NCBI RefSeq assembly: GCF_000243715.2
Contig: NZ_AHMO02000008.1
Coordinates: 2,088,001 to 2,152,000, forward strand
Direction of reading: 5' to 3'
Origin: Leptospira broomii serovar Hurstbridge str. 5399
Lineage (GTDB): Bacteria > Spirochaetota > Leptospiria > Leptospirales > Leptospiraceae
Length of the DNA: 64,000 nt
The position numbers were made by a program, and so were the translations under genes. The notes beneath the pieces are model-generated. The model was not told the origin of the DNA. It saw only the letters and a list, made by a program, of their open reading frames with translations, and did no database searches. Positions 1-7,882 of the stretch are shown piece by piece (position 1 is the first letter of the stretch; every line of letters starts with the position of its first letter).

Positions 1-768
1 AAGCGCCTTCACACGATGCAAGCGGTCGACTTAACTTTAGCCCGTCGTCTTCAAAGGGATACTCTTCCGGATTTAAGAAAATTCGAATCTCCTCTTCTTC
101 GTCTTTCCGCGAGATACCTCTCCCTTGACACGGTCGGAGGTGATTTTTACGACATTGTAGAATTGGAAAACGATAAGATCGGTCTGTTCATTGCCGACGT
201 CTCCGGCCATGGAGTTGCGGCAGCTCTGGTGACCATGATGACAAAAGCGGCCTTTCGTAATCATTATAGAGATCAGGAAGATCCGGCGCTCCTTTTGAAG
301 ATCGTAAATGAATCCTTATGCGGAATGTTGGAGAACCAAGGAATGTACGTAACTGCCTTTTACTGCATTTTGAATGCCGAAGGAATTCTGTCTTATTCCA
401 GTGCAGGGCATCCGGCTTCCTTACTCGTGAGAAAAAACGAAAATCGAATTTACGAATTGATCACCGAAAACACTTTTTTTCTAGGCGTTGAGCCTCACTG
501 GAAATATTGCTCCGACTCGATTCGACTACAATTCGAAGATAGATTGTTTTTATATACCGACGGACTCGTGGAAGCTAAAAATCGCCTGGGTCAGTTTTAC
601 GGGGAGGGAAGGCTATTCGAACTTTTATTAAAGAAAACGAATCTTTCTCCGGATGAATTCTTGGAAACTCTATTATACGATCTCCACGAATTCCAAAACG
701 GCAGGAATGCGGAAGACGATATTGCGTTGCTTTGCGTGGACTTTTTGCGCCGATATGGCAATAAGTGA
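1..768 (+). CDS. SpoIIE/PP2C-type serine phosphatase domain, 5' truncated by window
   Basis: The reading frame is open from base 1, so the visible protein is the C-terminal part of a longer gene; the first ATG at 16 is probably internal. About 250 residues form a SpoIIE/RsbU-type PP2C phosphatase domain. The opening stretch (LARRLQRDTLP) is the usual linker helix. It is followed by VGGDFYD and IADVSGHGVAAAL, which carry metal-binding Asp residues, then the SAGHP motif, the FLYTDGLVEA motif and a final EDDIALLC motif. Such proteins dephosphorylate anti-sigma-factor antagonists in partner-switching signalling, usually with an N-terminal sensor region, which would lie to the left of the window. 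The family call is secure; the sensor and target are unknown. Confidence 0.85.
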   Translation, partial: KRLHTMQAVDLTLARRLQRDTLPDLRKFESPLLRLSARYLSLDTVGGDFYDIVELENDKIGLFIADVSGHGVAAALVTMMTKAAFRNHYRDQEDPALLLKIVNESLCGMLENQGMYVTAFYCILNAEGILSYSSAGHPASLLVRKNENRIYELITENTFFLGVEPHWKYCSDSIRLQFEDRLFLYTDGLVEAKNRLGQFYGEGRLFELLLKKTNLSPDEFLETLLYDLHEFQNGRNAEDDIALLCVDFLRRYGNK

Positions 769-849
769 TTTGATCTTAATATTACGTCAAATCGATTATT
801 TGGTCCTCAAACGATCGAAAAAAGAATCGTCTACGATCGTTAAATCACT
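764..849 (+). other. Intergenic leader with three nested inverted repeats
   Basis: An 86-base stretch starting at the phosphatase stop codon holds three helices. The outer arms are AGTGATTT at 764-771 and AAATCACT at 842-849. A small hairpin CAAAT/ATTTG lies at 788-802. A second hairpin AACGATCG/CGATCGTT lies at 810-817 and 834-841, directly adjoining the outer right arm. Together they could form a three-way junction upstream of the crotonase ribosome-binding site. There is no U-tract, so it is not a normal terminator. An operator or mRNA leader is possible, and so is chance. Confidence 0.3.
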
Positions 850-883
850 CGTTGTATTGTGAATTAGCAGGAGCTTGGAATCT

Positions 884-1636
884 ATGGAATTAAAATGCTT
901 AAAGGTCGAAACTAAGGAGAATATTCTCGTAGTAACTTTGAATCGTCCAGAAAAGAATAATGCGCTTAACATTCGAATTCGGGACGAGCTGGAGTTCGTA
1001 TTCAATTCAAATGCCGGGAGAAATGACATTAGAGCCCTTATTCTGGCGGCAGAAGGTAGAAATTTTTCCAGCGGATACGATTTGGAGGAAGTGGTTCAGA
1101 CCCGATTGGAATCCTTTCGTCATAGAATTTTAGAATATCATTATGCGATTTATAGTTTTCCCAAACCGGTAATTACGATTTTAAAAGGTTTCGCGTCGGC
1201 GGGCGGTTTTGATCTCGCTCTCTGCGGCGATTACATCATTTCTGAAAAGAAAGCATTATTATTTCGTCCGGAAATACGCTTCGGCGCGCCTCCACTCCTA
1301 ACTACTTTGGCTCGAAAGGTAGGTCCGTCGAAGGCCCTCGCTTTGACTTTAAAAGGTGATCCGATTCGATCGTCTCAATTACTTTCTTTGGGGATCGTGG
1401 ACGAAATATTCGAGGGCGAGGATATTTCGGAATACGCTTTGAAAGTCGCTGCAAAAATTTCCCAATGGAATCTAAAACTAACGAAAACCTTGAAGAGTAT
1501 TTCAAATAATTATTATATGGGAGATTTATATTCGAATTTCAGAAAGGAGTTCGACGAGTTCTCGATATTTTTGGAGGATCCCGAATTCTTTTTAAGAGTG
1601 CAAGAATACGCGAAGTCGGTTAAACAAAGCGCTTAA
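884..1636 (+). CDS. Enoyl-CoA hydratase/isomerase (crotonase) family protein
   Basis: A crotonase-fold enzyme of about 250 residues acting on acyl-CoA thioesters. The first oxyanion-hole region is [12 protein letters not shown] and the second is [15 protein letters not shown]. Of the two acid/base residues of classical enoyl-CoA hydratase, the second is kept (RPEIRFG) but the first is Asp instead of Glu (GGFD for GGCE). The GGTQRL stretch of hydratases is also missing. The reaction may therefore be an isomerisation, hydrolysis or another crotonase activity. ATG 884 is chosen over the TTG at 875 because AGGAG at 869-873 sits 10 bases upstream of the ATG but abuts the TTG. The stop codon shares a palindromic TTAA with the stop of the convergent next gene. 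Confidence 0.85.
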   Translation: MELKCLKVETKENILVVTLNRPEKNNALNIRIRDELEFVFNSNAGRNDIRALILAAEGRNFSSGYDLEEVVQTRLESFRHRILEYHYAIYSFPKPVITILKGFASAGGFDLALCGDYIISEKKALLFRPEIRFGAPPLLTTLARKVGPSKALALTLKGDPIRSSQLLSLGIVDEIFEGEDISEYALKVAAKISQWNLKLTKTLKSISNNYYMGDLYSNFRKEFDEFSIFLEDPEFFLRVQEYAKSVKQSA

Positions 1637-2109
1637 CTGTCCTTCTTTACGAGCCAGGCCCCTAAGACCAAAAGACTCAATCCGATGATTTTGGCGATAG
1701 AAATCGGTTTTTCAGGAAAACCTAGGATACCGAACCGTTCCAGAACGACCGACATGGTGACCTGTCCGACTAGAAAAAGGGCAATCCAACTCGTTGCTCC
1801 TAACTTAGGGGCGAAGACCAACGCGGAGGTTACTACGAGTACCCCCAACAATCCTCCGGTCCAAATCCACCAGGGACTTTTGCTAATCGCGTCGGAAAGA
1901 AAAGACGCTGATTTGGTTTCCCCCAAGAATAAAACAAATAAGAATAATGCGAGAGTTCCCACGAAAAATGAAATCGTAGAGGCCAACCAAGGACTCTGAA
2001 CGCTTTTTCCCAATATGGAATTGATGCCTGGTTGCATCGACATTGCGATTCCGGACAAAAGTGCGAAGATAATCGGAATAAATAGGTTCATATATAACAA
2101 ATCTTGCAT
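1633..2109 (-). CDS. DMT-superfamily membrane protein, DUF606/YdcZ-like
   Basis: A small integral membrane protein with about five hydrophobic segments. Features typical of the DUF606/YdcZ branch of drug/metabolite transporters include the opening [17 protein letters not shown], the middle [15 protein letters not shown], a late [17 protein letters not shown] and the terminal [11 protein letters not shown]. Substrates for this family are mostly unknown. The frame is open further upstream (to 2187), but that extension is basic and hydrophilic, so an internal ATG at 2109 or 2091 is more plausible. No strong Shine-Dalgarno sequence decides between them. It is convergent with the crotonase and downstream of the histidine kinase start on the other side, so it is probably its own unit. 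Confidence 0.75.
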   Translation of the reverse strand: MQDLLYMNLFIPIIFALLSGIAMSMQPGINSILGKSVQSPWLASTISFFVGTLALFLFVLFLGETKSASFLSDAISKSPWWIWTGGLLGVLVVTSALVFAPKLGATSWIALFLVGQVTMSVVLERFGILGFPEKPISIAKIIGLSLLVLGAWLVKKDS

Positions 2110-2192
2110 TTCGTTTTTTTTGGACCAGCTTTTCCCGGAAGTAAGACGAATTAATTTTCTTGAAATGGGTCTTCGTATTTTAACCACATTTA

Positions 2193-4196
2193 TTATGCGT
2201 TCAATGACGATTGAGGGATCGAAAAGGTAAAGGTAGTCCCGATTTCTAGATCCGATTGAACCGAAATTTTTCCGTGATACGCCTGAATGATGCTATAAAC
2301 TAACGATAATCCCAAACCGGTTCCGACTTCGTTTCTGGTTCCATATCTTGTCGATTTAGAGTCCGTCGAAAATAAATGTGGAATCATATCCTCGGGGATT
2401 CCGACTCCCGTATCGCGTACGATAAATTCCGTCGAATCTGGTTTTCGAGAGAATTCTATTTCGATTCGTCCGCCGTCTCTACAGAACTTGATAGCATTCG
2501 AAACTAGATTCGCAAAAATGGCGGCCAATAAAGTCTTATCCATTACCATTTCTGCATTTTCCGGAATCTTGTTTTCGATCGTTATATTCTTAAATTTCGC
2601 TTGGCTCCAAAATTTGCTGAGCACCTGCTCGATTTCCGGATTTAAATCGATCGGGACATTATCCAACGGAAACGATCCTGATCGCAGTCGATTTAAATCG
2701 AGCAGCGTGGAGATCATTTCGAGAGATTGTGTGGAAATTTTTTCGATGCGCTCCAACCAATCCATTATGGATCTATCATCCATCGAATCGTATTCGCTTC
2801 GAATTAATTGCAAGACGCCTATAATATTCGCCAATGGCGATCGTAAATCGTGTGTGACGAGGGATATGAACGTGTCCTTTAGGGCGTTCGCTTCCTCCGC
2901 GACTCTCTTTGCGTCCCGCAATTCCTTCGTTCTCTCCACTACTTTAAGTTCTAACGACTTTTGTAGTTCTTCCAATCTGACAAAGGCATTCGAGAATCGG
3001 ATCGAAAGCATCGTCGTTTGGGAGAATAGGAAAGCGAGTAATCCCCAGTTCGCAAGGTATCCGGATTTAATCCAGAGAGCTTGAGTGAAGATATCGTTGA
3101 ATGTCGTCAGGAATAAAATGAAACCTCCGAGTAAAAATAAAAGAGCTCCTTCCCTTTTTCTCAAGAGAGTCATGATCATTGTGTAAATAAGGTACGGAGT
3201 TAGAAGAATTACGATCGCCTGAAAGATCCGTATCCACCACATATACTTTGCGGAGGGCAGAATCATCACGATTCCCGCAAATAGTAACGATATCAGAAAT
3301 ATTCCCCGAAGCGCATACAGATGAAATTCTTTCGGGAAAACGCTGCCTAAAAAATAAGAGAAGAGCGGAATCGCGATAATAAAGCTGAGAATATCCACCT
3401 TATGAATGTAAGTCCAATATTCGTCGGGAAGACTTTCATATATGAATACCGAACCCGTAAAGAAGGTTCTCACGCTTACGTCCACGCAAAATAGCCCGAA
3501 CCAAAGCGCCGAGCGATCTATTCTTCTCATCAAATAAAGAATTAAATGATAAAGCCCCATGAGGAAGGTAGAGCCGAAAACAAGCCAGCCTAACGAAGCT
3601 TCTGACTTCTTGGATTCGAAGATCGATCGTATTCTGCCGATTTGGATCGATTTTCTAAGTCCACCGGTGACATGATAAAAATTCGAAACTTGAAATCTGA
3701 TACTTAGTTCGGTTGGCCCTTCCGGTAGAAATACGATCGGATGTTTATAAGAGGGGACCATCTCTTCTTTTCTGAGGCCTACTTTCCCATTCTCCAATAA
3801 TAGTTTACCGTTTGCGAAAATACGGTAAGCAGTCGAGACGTCGTTGATCTGAAGGGCTAAGTTCGGAATCGGTCGATCCAATAGAATTTTAAGATCGTAG
3901 GTCCCGGTACCTTCTCCTCCATGTTCTTTATCCAGGGTACGGAAACGGTTCCAGGAATCGGGAACCCTTAAGTATCCCCGAGTTCGATTCGGATCGTGAT
4001 CATACGTATCAATCAGTCCATCCGAAAATTCCCAAACCCCGTCTAAGGAAATTAAAGGATGAGTTTCCGGATTCCAGCCCCTTAAATCCAAAACTCCCAG
4101 AACTGCTTTCGGTGAATAAGCGACATCCGAGTCCGCGGTGGAGCAGCCGAGAATCGCTAAAGAAAGAAGTAAAGTTATAGGGAGGAACGGCCGCAT
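2193..4196 (-). CDS. 7TMR-DISM sensor histidine kinase, lipoprotein-like N terminus
   Basis: A membrane histidine kinase of 667 residues from ATG 4196. The N terminus (MRPFLPITLLLSLAILGC) is a signal sequence ending in a spirochaetal lipobox. It is followed by a periplasmic beta-sandwich sensor of the 7TMR-DISM type with a sugar-binding-like fold (LDGVWEF, GTGTYDL, NDVSTAYRIFANGK), then seven hydrophobic segments. A coiled coil leads to HisKA (SLVTHDLRSPL, phospho-acceptor His near residue 449) and HATPase_c (NLVSNAIKF, VRDTGVGIP, GTGLGLSL). No receiver domain is attached and no response regulator is adjacent, so the partner is elsewhere. The frame also has a TTG at 4220, but the ATG gives a normal signal sequence. 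Confidence 0.9.
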   Translation of the reverse strand: MRPFLPITLLLSLAILGCSTADSDVAYSPKAVLGVLDLRGWNPETHPLISLDGVWEFSDGLIDTYDHDPNRTRGYLRVPDSWNRFRTLDKEHGGEGTGTYDLKILLDRPIPNLALQINDVSTAYRIFANGKLLLENGKVGLRKEEMVPSYKHPIVFLPEGPTELSIRFQVSNFYHVTGGLRKSIQIGRIRSIFESKKSEASLGWLVFGSTFLMGLYHLILYLMRRIDRSALWFGLFCVDVSVRTFFTGSVFIYESLPDEYWTYIHKVDILSFIIAIPLFSYFLGSVFPKEFHLYALRGIFLISLLFAGIVMILPSAKYMWWIRIFQAIVILLTPYLIYTMIMTLLRKREGALLFLLGGFILFLTTFNDIFTQALWIKSGYLANWGLLAFLFSQTTMLSIRFSNAFVRLEELQKSLELKVVERTKELRDAKRVAEEANALKDTFISLVTHDLRSPLANIIGVLQLIRSEYDSMDDRSIMDWLERIEKISTQSLEMISTLLDLNRLRSGSFPLDNVPIDLNPEIEQVLSKFWSQAKFKNITIENKIPENAEMVMDKTLLAAIFANLVSNAIKFCRDGGRIEIEFSRKPDSTEFIVRDTGVGIPEDMIPHLFSTDSKSTRYGTRNEVGTGLGLSLVYSIIQAYHGKISVQSDLEIGTTFTFSIPQSSLNA

Positions 4197-4824
4197 GGTA
4201 TTAATGCCAGATTTTATCAAGGCAAGTTCTATGGAAGAAAAACCTAACCGATACTCTCTTCATATTTGTCAAAGGTGTTATCTTCGGATTTTTCTATGTA
4301 GAAGTTTGTAATCGGAACAGGGTCTGTATAGAAAATTTTTCTTTGATCGCAAGCATCTCAAGATAGACTCGATTTGCGGAATCTCGTTAATTTGCCGTCG
4401 GACATTTCGGGTTAGAATCGTGTGCAAAAGATATCGAATTCTTTTCTCCAGCTAACCTAGTAACCTATGCGGTTTATATGTGAATTTAAAGTCTTTTTAA
4501 CGATCATAATTATTCCGAATCAATACTCGACGATTTACTAATAAACGCCCTTTTTTAATATTTTGAAAATGCCTCTTCTTGGAATATATAAAGTGGTCAA
4601 GATTGGATTATTCGGTCGAGTTATGTCGAGTTGAAAATGTATCCGATCATTAATGTACGATTGTGCCTAATATGCTTTGCGAACGGAACAATTAGCCGAA
4701 GATTTCCCACTAAACTTACTAAATGTCCGGTTTATTTTTTAGAGGAGGGGTCGAAGGTTCAAAAACGTATCTTCCCGAGTCCTGAGGTAACCGAAAACGT
4801 CGTGCAACTAAAGCGGAGAGGCAC
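4197..4824. other. Intergenic region, no gene supported
   Basis: About 630 bases between the divergent-upstream side of the kinase and the 3' end of the reductase gene. It is AT-rich with scattered stops in all frames. The only open stretch (65 codons on the plus strand, about 4631-4828) has no family resemblance, no ribosome-binding site and a basic unstructured composition. I see no tRNA, convincing hairpin terminator or repeat. It probably carries the promoter for the kinase near its left end. Confidence 0.5.
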
Positions 4825-5436
4825 TTAAATATCGTCCCGATATAACGTTTCCGGTGCGTATCTGTTCAGGACTATTCCACAATCATATCCGACGGATCGT
4901 ATCAACTTGAGGTTTAAAGATTCATTCAAATTATTGAATAATGAAAGTCCCTGGCCCACGACAGTTGGGTTCACAAAGAATTGAAATTCATCGATCAATC
5001 CTGCCTTCGCGAGAGAGGAGCCAAAGCTTACGCCTCCGAACGTAATGATGTTTCCTCCGGGCCGAAGTTTTAAGTCTCTGACTTCTTCGATTAAATTGCC
5101 GTTTACGATTTCAGTGCGATCCCATTTGGAATTTTTGAGTTTATTGGTCGGCACCACCTTATTCGCGTCGACTATCTTTTTAGCGAACGCATAATGCGGA
5201 TTAACCGGAAAATTTCTAGCGGCATTTCCCCAATGGTTTAGATAACCTTGTTCTATCATCTTGCGACTTAATAGAATACAGTCGATGGATTCAAAGATCG
5301 TATTGAAGTCCTTTTTGAGTCGATCATCCCAGTTCCAGTCGTCGCCCCAATTCCAGATCTGCCAATCGAGACTGCTATCCGCCGCGGAAACGCATCCATC
5401 TACGGACATTTGCATCTGTAATATAATTTTTCTCAT
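4825..5436 (-). CDS. Dihydrofolate reductase-like/RibD C-terminal domain oxidoreductase
   Basis: A 203-residue protein of the RibD C-terminal/dihydrofolate-reductase-fold family (YyaP/YwjB-like). It starts MRKIILQMQMSVDGCVSA, the usual first strand and substrate loop. It continues with a segment resembling the LLSRKMIEQG helix and the NADP-binding GGNIITFGGVSFGSSLAKAGLIDEF motif. Its C terminus (NPTVVGQGLSLF) is also typical. These stand-alone proteins are presumed NADPH-dependent reductases of unknown substrate. The gene is divergent from the hxlR-type regulator at 5530, so it is a likely regulatory target, as is common for HxlR regulators and neighbouring oxidoreductases. Confidence 0.85.
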   Translation of the reverse strand: MRKIILQMQMSVDGCVSAADSSLDWQIWNWGDDWNWDDRLKKDFNTIFESIDCILLSRKMIEQGYLNHWGNAARNFPVNPHYAFAKKIVDANKVVPTNKLKNSKWDRTEIVNGNLIEEVRDLKLRPGGNIITFGGVSFGSSLAKAGLIDEFQFFVNPTVVGQGLSLFNNLNESLNLKLIRSVGYDCGIVLNRYAPETLYRDDI

Positions 5437-5502
5437 CTAAGCTTCCTTTACTAAAATACTCTTTTATCGGGTTTTTAATTAGTGATTGCAAAATAAAACC
5501 AG

Positions 5503-5535
5503 TTGCATAATAGAGTAGGTGGGACTATTATGCAA
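5503..5535. promoter_or_regulatory. Perfect inverted repeat over the hxlR-type start codon
   Basis: TTGCATAATAG at 5503-5513 and CTATTATGCAA at 5525-5535 are perfect inverted repeats separated by 11 bases. The spacer contains the Shine-Dalgarno sequence AGGTGG and the right arm contains the ATG at 5530. It lies between the divergent reductase and regulator genes. It is a good candidate HxlR dimer operator for autoregulation and control of the reductase. Alternatively, in mRNA it would form an 11-bp hairpin with the ribosome-binding site in its loop. Confidence 0.55.
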
Positions 5536-5973
5536 ATAGTTTTTGGGGAAGGTATGTCAGTTTATCAAAAATCGTTATGTCCGATCAATCTCGCATTAGA
5601 GGTTTTCGGAGACAGGTGGAGTCTTTTGATCGTTAGGGATCTAATGTTTGCGGGAAAACGCCATTTCAGAGAGTTTCTACAATCCCAAGAAGGTATCTCA
5701 TCGAATATCCTCGCCGAACGATTGGGTAAACTCGTCGAAGGCGGAATACTATCTAAGACGGAAGACCCGAGTCACAAGCAGAAGGCGATTTATAGATTAA
5801 CGCCGATGGGCATTGACCTTCTTCCGGTTCTCGCGCAAATTGGCATATGGGGTCGTAAAAACCTACCTGTGACCAAAGAGAGCGGAGCGACGGCAGGCAC
5901 TCTTGAAACGGGGGGACCGAAATTATGGAAAAGGCTCATGTCGGATTTGCGCAAAGACATGTCAAATCCCTAA
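5530..5973 (+). CDS. HxlR family winged-helix transcriptional regulator
   Basis: A 147-residue HxlR-family regulator. The hallmark sequence CPINLALEVFGDRWSLLIVRDL is near the N terminus, followed by the recognition-helix region GISSNILAERLGKLVEGGIL and the wing (KAIYRLTPMGIDLLPVL). A conserved cysteine lies just before the winged helix, as in family members that respond to quinones or oxidants. There is a C-terminal extension of about 40 residues. ATG 5530 is supported by AGGTGG eight bases upstream. ATG 5554 is possible and would leave the inverted repeat wholly upstream, but its GGAAGG is only one base away. It is divergent from the reductase gene. Confidence 0.9.
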   Translation: MQIVFGEGMSVYQKSLCPINLALEVFGDRWSLLIVRDLMFAGKRHFREFLQSQEGISSNILAERLGKLVEGGILSKTEDPSHKQKAIYRLTPMGIDLLPVLAQIGIWGRKNLPVTKESGATAGTLETGGPKLWKRLMSDLRKDMSNP

Positions 5974-6149
5974 AGTTTCCATTAGAATCTTCCGCTTATA
6001 ATAGAACATAACGATAACGTAAATATCGAACAAGCGATTACACGTATAAAAGTGTGCAAATCAGAACCGCAATAGCAGAAGTAAATTTGCTCTCGCGATT
6101 TTAGTCGAAAGTTTGAACGAGATACATTCGAAAACCGGAAACAATTAGA

Positions 6150-7196
6150 ATGAATATTTCCATGCATCGCCTCTATCGGCAGGAAATCTCCCGGACAAGA
6201 TTCAAAAAAGTCGAGGATGTAGCTGCGTGGATGGGAGCATTGCAGGCGCAAGATCGTATGCAAGCGAAATTGGCGATCCGCGTACGAGGCTCGGGAATTC
6301 AGGACTCCGATATAGAAGCCGCGATTTTAAAAAAGAAAATCGTTCGGACATGGTCGCTGAGAGGAACGCTTCACTTTCTTTTTGCGGACGATGCCCATTC
6401 GATTCTGTCTCTATTGGGTCCACGAATGATCCCGAGGCTTGCAAGTCAGCATAGGAAGCTCGAATTAGATTCAGATATATTCAAAAAATCGAATGCAATT
6501 TTGTCAAAGATTTTACAAAACGGGAAACAATTGATTCGAAAGGAATTATTTGCCGAGTTCGAGAATAAGGGGATTTCTACGAAAGGAATTCGCGGTTCCC
6601 ATCTCTTATACCAGGCGGCATTAACCGGTTTGATTTGCCAGGGTCCGATGAAGGATAAGCAAGAATCGTTTGTTTTGTTCGGAGAGTGGATTCCAAAACG
6701 AAAGGATCAGAATCGAGAAGAAGCATTGGGTATGCTAGCGAAGCGGTATTTTACCGGCCATGGTCCGGCTACGATTCAGGATTTTATTTGGTGGACCGGA
6801 CTGGCTTTGAACGAAGCTAAGAAAGGCCTTGCCGCAGTTCAGTCCGATCTTTCTAAAGTTAGGATTAATAATCAGGATTATTGGTCGTCATCGTTCGAAT
6901 TTGAAAAAGATATTTTGAATCGAAGGATTTATCTTCTTCCCGGTTTCGATGAATTCCTTTTGGGTTACGAGGATAGAAGTTTTTGTATACCCGTGCAATT
7001 CAAATCGCGTGTCGCCTCGAACAACGGCCTTTTTTATCCAATCATATTGCTGGATGGACAAGTTATCGGAACCTGGAAGCGCATCTTGAAAAAGGGGGCG
7101 AGTTCGATAGAAACGAATCTTTTTTTTCCTGTCGATAAAACCGTAGCCTCGGCACTCGAGAATGAGATCGAAAGATACCAAGATTCGTATTTTTGA
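6150..7196 (+). CDS. AlkZ-like winged-helix (HTH_42) protein, possible DNA glycosylase
   Basis: A 348-residue member of the HTH_42 winged-helix superfamily, which includes the interstrand-crosslink glycosylases AlkZ and YcaQ. The N-terminal QAQDRMQAKLAI stretch gives a Q-x-Q motif (Gln32 and Gln34), matching the catalytic QxQ of AlkZ rather than the QxD of YcaQ. The family motif TWSLRGTLHFL follows at about residue 68, then winged-helix repeats and a C-terminal beta domain (LLPGFDEFLLGYEDR). It may unhook bulky or crosslinked bases, but many family members are uncharacterised. No neighbour supports a pathway. The start at 6150 is the first ATG; Met5 is an alternative. Confidence 0.8.
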   Translation: MNISMHRLYRQEISRTRFKKVEDVAAWMGALQAQDRMQAKLAIRVRGSGIQDSDIEAAILKKKIVRTWSLRGTLHFLFADDAHSILSLLGPRMIPRLASQHRKLELDSDIFKKSNAILSKILQNGKQLIRKELFAEFENKGISTKGIRGSHLLYQAALTGLICQGPMKDKQESFVLFGEWIPKRKDQNREEALGMLAKRYFTGHGPATIQDFIWWTGLALNEAKKGLAAVQSDLSKVRINNQDYWSSSFEFEKDILNRRIYLLPGFDEFLLGYEDRSFCIPVQFKSRVASNNGLFYPIILLDGQVIGTWKRILKKGASSIETNLFFPVDKTVASALENEIERYQDSYF

Positions 7197-7476
7197 GCCG
7201 AAGCCGGAGATTCTTCTTTACATTCCGGAAGCGAATGTGGATTCGTTGGACGAAGCAGCGCCTTCTAAAAGTCTTAAAATAAAATTAGATTTCCTTTTGA
7301 GATCCTTTATTGATTTGAGATTGGATTTCAGAATGAATGTCCGTTCTTCATCTTCCAGTTTTTCTAAAAGTTGATTTTTATCTCATTTTCTTCACTAAAT
7401 ATTATTCATAAAGAATTTGATTGAATTCTCCCGGATGCTTAGTCTTATTGCATTGTAGGCGGGAAACTCGCACAGA

Positions 7477-7824
7477 ATGCTCGGTCATTGGCTTTCAAAA
7501 CTTTTACTTAAAGTATTTGTACTTCTGTTTATCGCAAATTTCGGATATCAAAAGATAGTCGATAACGAGGCGGTATGCGGAGCTTTAGGCGTGGCGGAAG
7601 AGCATTGCCCGTATGCGGAACACACTCCTGGCCACGATGAAAAATCGAACCATGTCTGCATTAATTGCCCTTGTAATTTAACTCTCTTCGTATCCTGGGA
7701 TTTGTATGTAGCCAGAATTTATAGCCGACTATCCGTTCTTTATTATCCATCTTCAAAGCCGGTCGTTCTCGCATTCGAGCAATCGATTCGTCTTTTTCGC
7801 CCCCCTCGAACCTCCTTCGCTTAA
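7477..7824 (+). CDS. Small Cys/His-rich secreted or membrane-anchored protein, first gene of efflux operon
   Basis: A 115-residue protein I cannot assign firmly. Residues 8-23 are hydrophobic (signal or anchor). A cluster of possible metal ligands follows: Cys34, His43, Cys44, His49, His53, His59, Cys61, Cys64 and Cys66, including HVCINCPC. The C-terminal half is not obviously folded. It lies 58 bases upstream of the metal-efflux genes on the same strand. The arrangement recalls DUF2946-like and similar small periplasmic proteins found next to heavy-metal efflux systems. A metal-binding chaperone or sensor role is inference from ligand content and position. Confidence 0.65.
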   Translation: MLGHWLSKLLLKVFVLLFIANFGYQKIVDNEAVCGALGVAEEHCPYAEHTPGHDEKSNHVCINCPCNLTLFVSWDLYVARIYSRLSVLYYPSSKPVVLAFEQSIRLFRPPRTSFA

Positions 7825-7838
7825 TCACGAGCGAACCA

Positions 7839-7877
7839 AGGGAGGATCTCTATTTCATTAAATCCTCCCTGAGGAGG
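7839..7877 (+). promoter_or_regulatory. Alternative hairpins at the czcC-like ribosome-binding site
   Basis: AGGGAGGAT (7839-7847) and ATCCTCCCT (7862-7870) are perfect inverted repeats with a 14-base loop. The right arm's CCTCC (7864-7868) can instead pair with GGAGG of the Shine-Dalgarno sequence (7873-7877) around a CTGA loop. The two structures exclude each other: the first leaves the ribosome-binding site free and the second hides it. The ATG of the outer-membrane gene is at 7883. This could couple translation to the upstream gene or to a ligand. It was read by eye and not folded computationally. Confidence 0.45.
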
Positions 7878-7882
7878 TTACT

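Noticed and set aside
4631..4828. 65-codon open frame on plus strand
   Set aside because: No ribosome-binding site, no family features, and it runs into the 3' end of the reductase gene on the other strand.
5982..6263. 93-codon open frame on minus strand
   Set aside because: It overlaps the start of the AlkZ-like gene, is Cys/Ser/Phe-rich without motif, and looks like an antisense shadow.
7162..7374. 70-codon open frame on plus strand after the AlkZ-like gene
   Set aside because: It starts inside the previous gene, has no Shine-Dalgarno sequence and low-complexity Ser-rich end; not a credible gene.
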